Shown piece after piece: positions 29,055 through 35,285 of a stretch of DNA of 35,285 nucleotides; positions within the stretch are counted from its first letter, which is position 1; every line of letters begins with the position of its first letter. Origin of the DNA: JAKLEX01 sp035327525 (GTDB lineage Bacteria > Patescibacteriota > Minisyncoccia > Phycocordibacterales > JAACPR01). The notes under the pieces were generated by a model, which worked only from the letters and a program-made list of their open reading frames with translations, searched no databases and was not told where the DNA came from. The stretch spans positions 1 to 35,285 of the forward strand of contig DAOLDC010000004.1 of the NCBI GenBank assembly GCA_035327525.1. The letters are read 5' to 3'. A program made the position numbers and the translations under genes.

Positions 29055-29792
29055 TTATAAATTCAAAAGAAATTTTTCTAACCTTATTTTTAGATCTGCT
29101 CCACCCCGGTGTGCTTCGTGATAAATCCAGACAAGATTATCGGAAAGGCTTTCCAATTCATCTAATGTAAAATTTTTGGAGAATCTTTTTGCTTTACTAT
29201 ATACAAATGGTGCCAAGCCAGATTCTGAAGCAGATTTCGTATTTGCTACAATTATTATATTTTTGAGTTGCCACCATAACATTCCATGAATTTCTTCTGG
29301 CGCTGATTTTTTTATAATTTGTAAATATAATAACCATGCTTTTTTCGCATCTCTCTCTCCAAAAGCATCAGCTAGCACAAAATTGCTAAAAGATTTCGGG
29401 CTACCAAAACCTTTTTTTGACTTTTTTGTGGCGATATCCGCTGGTCTAAGATCCTGAATTTTGTCACAACTTTTTTCTATTTTTTTCAAAATTTTATCGC
29501 TCAAATCCGGCTGGGAAAAAACAAAAATATTCTCAGATTTTTTTATTTGCAATATTTTATCAAAAATATTTTCAGCCAGAATTTCATTCTCAAAAATCCT
29601 GGTCATTTGAACAATATATTTTTTTGTAAATAATGACTGTCCACCTATCAACTCGTCGATATTAAAATTTTCCCAATTATCTGAATTCACTCGAAAAACC
29701 TCAGCGTCAGTCTTTTTTGCCAATAGATCATCTATCAATTTATTTGATTTCTCAAAAACTTTTTTTGACTCACCATGAAACAGATATATCAT
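29055..29792 (-). CDS. holA: DNA polymerase III delta subunit
   Basis: Delta subunit of the clamp loader, 245 residues, shorter than typical HolA (about 330). The N-terminus MIYLFHGESKKVFEKSNKLID replaces the usual LYGDE start. A LIGGQSLFTKKYIVQM segment follows, and the C-terminal collar domain ends in the family pattern HRGGADLKIRLEKFLL. It is the last gene of tsaE-polA-holA and starts 3 nt after polA. The identification rests on the C-terminal signature and overall pattern. Confidence 0.75.
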   Translation of the reverse strand: MIYLFHGESKKVFEKSNKLIDDLLAKKTDAEVFRVNSDNWENFNIDELIGGQSLFTKKYIVQMTRIFENEILAENIFDKILQIKKSENIFVFSQPDLSDKILKKIEKSCDKIQDLRPADIATKKSKKGFGSPKSFSNFVLADAFGERDAKKAWLLYLQIIKKSAPEEIHGMLWWQLKNIIIVANTKSASESGLAPFVYSKAKRFSKNFTLDELESLSDNLVWIYHEAHRGGADLKIRLEKFLLNL

Positions 29793-29795
29793 ATA

Positions 29796-32222
29796 TTATA
29801 TTTTTTTAGAAATTTTTTTCATTACCTCCCAATTTTCACCAACAGAGCAATCCGAAATTATTGGTACACCCACAGCTTCCTCTTTCGTCAAAACGGATTC
29901 CATAATTTTTCTAATTTGTTCAACATGCTTATCAACAACATCTTTTTTCATTTCATAAATAACCTCATCATGAATTTGTAAAATCAACTTTGCTTCATTG
30001 GTCGCTTTTTGATCTTTCAAATATTTATCAATTTTGAGCATTGATGTCTTGATCAAATCAGCCTGAGTTCCCTGGATTGGAGCATTGATTGCCATTCTTT
30101 CTGCCTGAGCTCTAATGTATGGCAGAGGAGAATTGAATCCATCAAAATATCTTCTACGACCAAAAAGTGTCCTGGTGTAGCCATTTTTTTGTGCATCTTT
30201 TTTTGTTTTTTCCAAATATTCTGCCAAACCAGTGTAAATAGAAAAATATTCATTATAAAATTTTTGTGCAGTTTCTCTATCTGAACCGATTCCCTCTTTC
30301 AGAGCATTCACACCCATTCCGTACAAAATTCCAAAATTAATTATTTTTGCTTGTCGACGCATTTCTTTTGTAACTTTTTCTTTTGAAATTTTAAAAATTT
30401 CTGATGCAACGTTTGTATGAATATCTTCGCCATCTTTGAAAACTTTTATTAATTTTTTGTCGCCAGACAATATTGCGGCAATACGTAATTCAATTTGTGA
30501 ATAATCAAATGCTACCAAAACATTGCCTTTTTCTACCACAAAGGCGTTACGAATTTTTCTTCCTCTTTCTGTACCGATTGGAATATTTTGTAAATTTGGA
30601 TTATTTGATGACATTCTCCCGGTTGTCGTTCCTGATTGCAAAAAGTTTGCATGTAATCTTCCGTCAGAGGCGACACTTTTTGGAATTGCATCTATGTATG
30701 TTGATAAAAGTTTTTGAAATTCTCGATAGTTCAAAATTTCATCAATAATTTTGTGCTCCCCTTTCATTTTTTGCAAAACATCTTCGCGTGTTGATAATTT
30801 TCCAGTGGAAGTTTTGCGCATTCCCTTATACTTCAGTTGCATTTTATTAAATAAAATTTCGGACATCTGCTGAGGAGAATTGATATTGAATTCCTCGCCA
30901 GCCATCTGCCAAATCTTTTTTTCAAGTTTTGATAATTCGACATGATATTCTTCTGACAATTTTTTCAAAAAAATTGTGTCGATTTTGACGCCATTTTTTT
31001 CCATATTGTCTATAATTGGAATTAGTGGTTTTTCTATTTCATCAAAAATTTTCTTCAAGCCGTCTTTTTCAATTTGCTGTAATATTTTTTTGTAAGCTAG
31101 TTCGAGATTTTTTTCGCCTGTATAATTCAATATGTCTTCCAAATCTGGATCTGTGATTGCAGAATTTATCAGCCACAATGCAATTTTTGCTTCGCTTAGA
31201 ATTTTTTGATCGACAATGTTCGCACTGTCTTGAATATTGATTCCTGCGTTTCCGACGTTTCCGTTTCCAGTGTTGCCAGAAAAATCAATTTTGTTCTGAT
31301 CTGGGGCGATTTGTGGCAGAATTTCTTTTACCCTGATTGCGAGTGTTCGAAAATCCAACTCTCGAAAGATTTTCTGAATTGATTCTTGTGAGACTGTTTC
31401 GTACCATTCTTTTTTTGGTATTTCAAATTTTATCGGAACATCACGCCTAATTGTCGCCAACATTTTACTAAACTCTGCCTCCTCCTGATTTTCTTTTAAT
31501 AAATTTACAATTCTTTCTTTGATTCCAATTTCTGCAAATTTTTCTGGGTTTTTCTTCAGTGTTTTAAAAATATTTTCGATTGAACCGATTTGGGAAATCA
31601 AAATTGTGGCAGTTTTTTCGCCTATTCCGGAAACGCCGATAATATTGTCAGATGGATCTCCACGCAAACCTTTGTAATCTGGCAATAATTCTGGTCCGAA
31701 ACCAAAACGTTCTCTGACCATTTTTTCATTATATGTGATTGTATCTTTTATTCCTTTTTTTAAGGTAAAAACCCTGACTCTGTCATCATCAACCAATTGC
31801 AATGTGTCCATATCGCCAGATGCAATTATAATATCAGCCCGATCTTTCAGTTGTTCTGCCAAGGTTCCCAAAACATCATCAGCTTCGTATCCTTCCTTTT
31901 CATAAATTGGAATATTGAATGCCTTGTACAAATCATAAGATCTTTTTATTTGAGAAACCAATTCAACATCAGATTCTTTTCTGCCCGCCTTGTAATCAGT
32001 GTACGCTTCGTGACGATATGTCGGCTTTGGCAAATCAAACGCCGCGACAATATGATCTGGTTTCAATTCTTTTATTATAGAAATCAACATTGACGACAAT
32101 CCATAAAGTGCGCCCGTTGGTTCGCCACCGCTTGATGAAAAATCTGGAAGCGCGTGATATGCCCGATGCAAAATTGCGTGTGAATCCAGTAGAACTATTC
32201 TTTTTTTATTTTTTTTGGCCAT
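29796..32222 (-). CDS. polA: DNA polymerase I
   Basis: PolA fills gaps in repair and removes RNA primers. The protein has 808 residues, somewhat short for PolA. Residues 1-300 form the 5'-3' exonuclease (VLLDSHAILHRAYHAL, AAFDLPKPTYRH, EGYEADDVLGTLA, IIASGDMDTLQL, GLRGDPSDNI, GIGEKTA). The middle segment is the degenerate 3'-5' exonuclease position, with no DxE active-site pattern that I can see, so proofreading is probably absent. The polymerase motifs are intact: VAFDYSQIELRIAA (A), RRQAKIINFGILYGMG (B) and LQIHDEVIYE (C). It lies 24 nt after tsaE and 3 nt before holA. Confidence 0.96.
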   Translation of the reverse strand: MAKKNKKRIVLLDSHAILHRAYHALPDFSSSGGEPTGALYGLSSMLISIIKELKPDHIVAAFDLPKPTYRHEAYTDYKAGRKESDVELVSQIKRSYDLYKAFNIPIYEKEGYEADDVLGTLAEQLKDRADIIIASGDMDTLQLVDDDRVRVFTLKKGIKDTITYNEKMVRERFGFGPELLPDYKGLRGDPSDNIIGVSGIGEKTATILISQIGSIENIFKTLKKNPEKFAEIGIKERIVNLLKENQEEAEFSKMLATIRRDVPIKFEIPKKEWYETVSQESIQKIFRELDFRTLAIRVKEILPQIAPDQNKIDFSGNTGNGNVGNAGINIQDSANIVDQKILSEAKIALWLINSAITDPDLEDILNYTGEKNLELAYKKILQQIEKDGLKKIFDEIEKPLIPIIDNMEKNGVKIDTIFLKKLSEEYHVELSKLEKKIWQMAGEEFNINSPQQMSEILFNKMQLKYKGMRKTSTGKLSTREDVLQKMKGEHKIIDEILNYREFQKLLSTYIDAIPKSVASDGRLHANFLQSGTTTGRMSSNNPNLQNIPIGTERGRKIRNAFVVEKGNVLVAFDYSQIELRIAAILSGDKKLIKVFKDGEDIHTNVASEIFKISKEKVTKEMRRQAKIINFGILYGMGVNALKEGIGSDRETAQKFYNEYFSIYTGLAEYLEKTKKDAQKNGYTRTLFGRRRYFDGFNSPLPYIRAQAERMAINAPIQGTQADLIKTSMLKIDKYLKDQKATNEAKLILQIHDEVIYEMKKDVVDKHVEQIRKIMESVLTKEEAVGVPIISDCSVGENWEVMKKISKKI

Positions 32223-32246
32223 TTATTTTTTCAACAAATTTTATTT

Positions 32247-32741
32247 TTATAAATCAAACCATTCCAATTCTACCGATCGTTTGTTTTCGTCAATAAATTC
32301 AAATTTGATTTTTATAATATCATCTGGCAAAATTTCGGAAACAATTTCTGGCCACTCTATCAAAATAATATTTTTGTTGGTCGTCGAAATTTCTTGCCAA
32401 TCCAGCGTCAACAATTCAGAACCTGATTTCAACCTATAAACATCCAAGTGATAAAGTTTTTCAAAATTATATCCTGACTCGATCTTGAATTTTTTTTGAA
32501 TAACAAATGTCGGACTAGTAATAGTATCACTTATTCCAAAATGTTTTACAAAATATTTCGTGAAAGTTGTTTTGCCAGAACCCAAATCTCCGTACAATCC
32601 GACAATAGTTGCCCGCTGTTTTTTTTCTTTTTTTTCAGAATCAATTTTTTTGATAATTTCCTCAAAAAAATAATTCGCAAAATTTTCCATTTCTTTTTCG
32701 TTTTCGCAAATAGTTTTGTATTTATTTAAATTTTTATTCAT
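32247..32741 (-). CDS. tsaE: tRNA threonylcarbamoyladenosine synthesis ATPase TsaE
   Basis: TsaE works with TsaB and TsaD to make t6A37 in tRNAs that read ANN codons. The protein has 164 residues. Walker A is GLYGDLGSGKTTFTK (about 48-62), followed by the family block ITSPTFVIQKKF, YHLDVYRLKSGSELL and the closing NIILIEWPEI. It is the first gene of tsaE-polA-holA. A lysine-rich N-terminal extension of about 45 residues precedes the fold; an alternative start inside it is possible. Confidence 0.93.
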   Translation of the reverse strand: MNKNLNKYKTICENEKEMENFANYFFEEIIKKIDSEKKEKKQRATIVGLYGDLGSGKTTFTKYFVKHFGISDTITSPTFVIQKKFKIESGYNFEKLYHLDVYRLKSGSELLTLDWQEISTTNKNIILIEWPEIVSEILPDDIIKIKFEFIDENKRSVELEWFDL

Positions 32742-32842
32742 GGCTGGTTTCTGGTGGTTGTTTATGATGATTATTTCTCGCGATCGACTTCTTTGATGCA
32801 GTCATTTTAGCATTTTAAAATGAAAAAAACGATTGAAAAAAA

Positions 32843-32879
32843 CCGCGTCTCGGATATATGGATAATATCTGAAACGCGG
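32843..32879 (-). terminator. terminator of the lipoprotein gene
   Basis: CCGCGT (32843-32848) and ACGCGG (32874-32879) close a long stem with inner GATAT/ATATC. On the minus strand it is followed by seven T. Confidence 0.8.
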
Positions 32880-32921
32880 CTTGAGGGTTGTCCAAAGTGG
32901 CCGTTCTCTCGGGTCGCTTAC

Positions 32922-33281
32922 CTAATGGTAGCGACCGCATGAACACGGCACTGGGCGCGGTGTCGGTCGAGGCACAACTATCACCTCACATGGTTCCTCA
33001 ACCACGATCGGTTGCTCATATATTCTGGTTTCCGGAAACCAACGACCTTGAAACCAGTATCCGGGCGTTTTTCTGACCTGTCTAGCTCGGAACTCGAACG
33101 AGCCTCGAACGTACGGATAGTACGCCGCCTCCTTATAGATGTAAATCTGCCGGGTACGATACCGCGGCTGATCCACTTCCGGAGGGGGCGGAATCACCAT
33201 ACACCCAGAAACGACGCCGGCAACAACCACCATCACCGAGACTTTTAAAATCCCAAAAAAACTATTCAATGTACTTTTCAT
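32922..33281 (-). CDS. small lipoprotein, 119 residues
   Basis: Secreted lipoprotein. A basic N-terminus and a hydrophobic stretch lead to the lipobox VVSGC (C27 lipidated). The mature part begins with prolines (MVIPPPPEVDQP), is rich in Tyr, Arg and Pro, and ends in a proline/valine-rich tail with a CSCG motif. No family recognised. The start has a strong SD (AAAGGAG, 7 nt upstream). The gene is GC-rich compared with its neighbours and has a strong terminator. It probably sits on the cell surface or the outer face of the membrane. Confidence 0.75.
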   Translation of the reverse strand: MKSTLNSFFGILKVSVMVVVAGVVSGCMVIPPPPEVDQPRYRTRQIYIYKEAAYYPYVRGSFEFRARQVRKTPGYWFQGRWFPETRIYEQPIVVEEPCEVIVVPRPTPRPVPCSCGRYH

Positions 33282-33383
33282 GTCGAAACTCCTTTCTTGT
33301 TGTTTTCGACTTTCCTAACTTTTACCTACAATTAATTATAGCATAATAAATAAAAAAATCAAGCCTTCAAAATACATAGTATT

Positions 33384-33397
33384 TGCTAAAATATAAT
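33384..33397 (+). promoter_or_regulatory. -10 boxes directly before pilB
   Basis: An extended TGC-TAAAAT (33384-33392) overlaps a perfect TATAAT (33392-33397), ending 4 nt before the ATG at 33402. Either box gives a leaderless or nearly leaderless mRNA. Confidence 0.5.
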
Positions 33398-33401
33398 ACA
33401 A

Positions 33402-35075
33402 ATGGTCATAAAATTTGATGAAGATAAACAAAATTTAAAAATTGCAGAGCTTCGCGAAAAAGAAAGCGAGGATTTGGCGCAATATTTGTCCTCAAAATAT
33501 GGTCTCAATTATGTGAATTTGGTAGAAAAAGCTTATGTTGATACTAACGCACTGAGAACTATCAGAGAAGATGATGCTCGAAAAACAAAAATGGTCGGCT
33601 TTCATTTATTAAATAAAAACCTAAAAGTTGCCTTAACTTCACCAAACACGCCGGGTGTAAATGTTATATTGGAAGATTTAAAAAATCATGGCTACTCTAC
33701 AGAAATCTATATTTGTTCACAAAAAAGTTTGGAATATGCATGGAGTAGATACAAAGATGTTTCCTTTGCCACAGAATCATCAAATGGAACATTGGATGTT
33801 GCAAACGAATTCATATCTGATTTTATAAAAAAAATAAATTCAATAGATGCAGCAAAAAAAATTATAGAGGATGTGAAGCAAATGAAAAAAAGTTTTCGTA
33901 TTTCTAGAATTGTAGAAATAATTGTCGCGGCCGGGATTGGATCAAAAGCTTCTGATATTCATGTTGAACCTGAGGACGAAAACATTATAATCAGATTTAG
34001 AATTGATGGTGTACTAGTAAAAGTTACGGAACTAGATTTTGAAACATATAATTTATTACTTTCTAGAATAAAATTATTATCAGGCCTGAAATTGAACATA
34101 AAAGATCAAGCTCAAAACGGACGTTTTAGTGTAAAAATCGGCGAAACTGAATTTGAAATTAGAACATCAACTCTTCCTGGAAATAACGGTGAATCGATAG
34201 TTATGAGAATTTTGGACCCAAAGTCGTTAACTGTTCCACTAACAGATATTGGTATTCCGGATAAATTACTAAAATTATTCATCAGAGAAATAGAAAAACC
34301 AAACGGTATGATACTCAATACTGGCCCAACAGGATCTGGTAAAACGACAACTCTTTATTCTTTTTTGAACAAAGTAAAAACTCCAGAAATAAAAATAATC
34401 ACCATCGAAGATCCGATTGAATATCATTTGCAAGGAGTAGTTCAGACACAAGTTGACTCTCACAAAAATTACGACTTTGCTTCTGGATTAAAAAATTCTC
34501 TTAGACAGGATCCTGATGTGATAATGGTTGGAGAAATTAGAGACAATGATACTGCTTCCACCGCAATACAAGCAGCTCTAACAGGTCACTTGGTTTTTTC
34601 AACACTTCACACAAACAGTGCGCCCGGTGCTTTTCCTCGACTGGCAGACCTGGGTGTCGATCCAAAAATAATGACATCTGCAATAAATCTTGTAATTGCA
34701 CAAAGATTGGTAAGAAAATTATGTCCACATTGTTCAAAAAAAATAATGCTTGAGGGAGAAAGATTAGAAAAAATAAAATCTATTTACGAAGCAATTAATG
34801 AGCCAGATAAACCACCTTTTTCTGCGGAAATATCACAAGCGGTCGGCTGTTCAAAATGTAACAATACAGGCTACAGAGGAAGAATTGGAATTTTTGAAGC
34901 AGTTTTTATGAACAAGGAAGTTGAAAAGGCTATTCACGAATATTCTAGTGAACATGAAATTTTTGATACAGCAAAAAAACAAGGAATGATCAGTATGCAG
35001 GAAGATGGTCTAATAAAAATAATTTCAAACATAACTACAATCGATGAGGTTGAAAGAGTTGTTGGTTTTTTCTAA
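33402..35075 (+). CDS. pilB: type IV pilus assembly ATPase (PilB/GspE family)
   Basis: Secretion ATPase powering pilus extension, 557 residues. An N-terminal GspE-N-like domain (about 1-150) is followed by the AAA+-like motor. Motor motifs are SDIHVEP (Asp-box region near 185), Walker A GPTGSGKTT (about 305-313), the ITIEDPIEYHL Asp box, DPDVIMVGEIRD (Walker B), LVFSTLHTNSA (His box) and QRLVRKLCPHC. Two CxxC pairs (CPHC and CSKCNNTGYRGRIG) form the zinc element typical of PilB/GspE and absent from PilT. It works with the pilin at 17409, probably through a PilC-type platform outside this window. Confidence 0.93.
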   Translation: MVIKFDEDKQNLKIAELREKESEDLAQYLSSKYGLNYVNLVEKAYVDTNALRTIREDDARKTKMVGFHLLNKNLKVALTSPNTPGVNVILEDLKNHGYSTEIYICSQKSLEYAWSRYKDVSFATESSNGTLDVANEFISDFIKKINSIDAAKKIIEDVKQMKKSFRISRIVEIIVAAGIGSKASDIHVEPEDENIIIRFRIDGVLVKVTELDFETYNLLLSRIKLLSGLKLNIKDQAQNGRFSVKIGETEFEIRTSTLPGNNGESIVMRILDPKSLTVPLTDIGIPDKLLKLFIREIEKPNGMILNTGPTGSGKTTTLYSFLNKVKTPEIKIITIEDPIEYHLQGVVQTQVDSHKNYDFASGLKNSLRQDPDVIMVGEIRDNDTASTAIQAALTGHLVFSTLHTNSAPGAFPRLADLGVDPKIMTSAINLVIAQRLVRKLCPHCSKKIMLEGERLEKIKSIYEAINEPDKPPFSAEISQAVGCSKCNNTGYRGRIGIFEAVFMNKEVEKAIHEYSSEHEIFDTAKKQGMISMQEDGLIKIISNITTIDEVERVVGFF

Positions 35076-35210
35076 ATTTTTCTTAAATTTTTTCTAAATT
35101 TTATTAAAAGAAAGTTATGAAACAAAAAAATAAGTTTGACTAGTTGAATTAAATATATATATGACTAATATATTTATCAGACACTGAAATTGAATTATTA
35201 ATCAGACCGA

Positions 35211-35285
35211 ATGATTGTTTCTTTTCCAAGATATAAACCTCTAAGCAAAACCTTTAAATACCGAGACCTAAAGGCAGGTAATTAT
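35211..35285 (+). CDS. possible start of a downstream gene (partial)
   Basis: An ATG at 35211 opens a frame that stays open for 25 codons to the end of the window (MIVSFPRYKPLSKTFKY...). There is no SD. Position after pilB would suit a pilus gene such as pilC, but the residues visible do not prove it. The 135 bp between it and pilB are AT-rich with repeated CTAAATTTT-like units. Confidence 0.25.
   Translation, partial: MIVSFPRYKPLSKTFKYRDLKAGNY

Overview
The window is AT-rich bacterial DNA that most resembles a Candidate Phyla Radiation (Patescibacteria) genome. The pointers are compact genes with little spacing, many starts with no Shine-Dalgarno (SD) sequence and a -10 box almost touching the ATG, a short MurE-like ligase lacking its usual N-terminal part, a pilin and a PilB ATPase, an isolated threonine synthase, and tRNA genes that do not encode CCA. 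This assignment is inference from gene content; no marker phylogeny was possible. TGA is used as a stop (HNH gene), so the Gracilibacteria/SR1 code does not apply.

Layout. (1) 1-1728: a DpnII-type restriction system (GATC endonuclease plus a DNA methyltransferase). (2) 1739-3133, minus: an unclassified reverse transcriptase (YLDD active site) preceded by its own promoter, a strong hairpin and the 3' half of a tRNA with encoded CCA. (3) 3362-7384: a phage-like accessory block. On the plus strand it has an operator-in-spacer promoter, a 23-codon reading frame with mutually exclusive RNA stems, a membrane protein and an HNH nuclease. On the minus strand it has a terminase-small-subunit-like protein and two DNA methyltransferases, one fused to a ParB-like domain, behind an operator that overlaps a -35 box. 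(4) 7233-8076: a gene-free stretch holding a promoter and a roughly 250-nt highly folded element that ends like a tRNA-Ser 3' end. (5) 8077-13581: single genes, several of them visibly GC-richer and with SD sequences, TTGACA promoters and hairpin terminators (threonine synthase, a 55-aa membrane peptide, a 264-aa unknown, a 104-aa unknown), mixed with AT-rich housekeeping genes (HIT, msrA, msrB). (6) 13729-24384: membrane and envelope genes: VKOR-like protein, three-part metal/cupredoxin module, pilin, giant GT-C-like membrane protein, DUF4105, a DUF2157/DUF4401/GDYXXLXY operon and ribosomal protein S20. tRNA-Arg(GCG) and tRNA-Ile(UAU) also lie here. (7) 24480-35285: a kinase, ruvA, a Mur ligase, fpg, a SpoU methyltransferase, tRNA-Lys, then tsaE-polA-holA, a small lipoprotein and pilB.

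The most interesting signals are: the reverse transcriptase with its tRNA-like leader; the switch-like region at 3362-3605; a repeat family tied to tRNA 3' ends (7739-7887 and 17238-17343); perfectly symmetrical divergent promoters at 10958-11038; and the coexistence of two gene classes, leaderless/no-SD AT-rich genes and SD-led, terminated GC-rich single genes.
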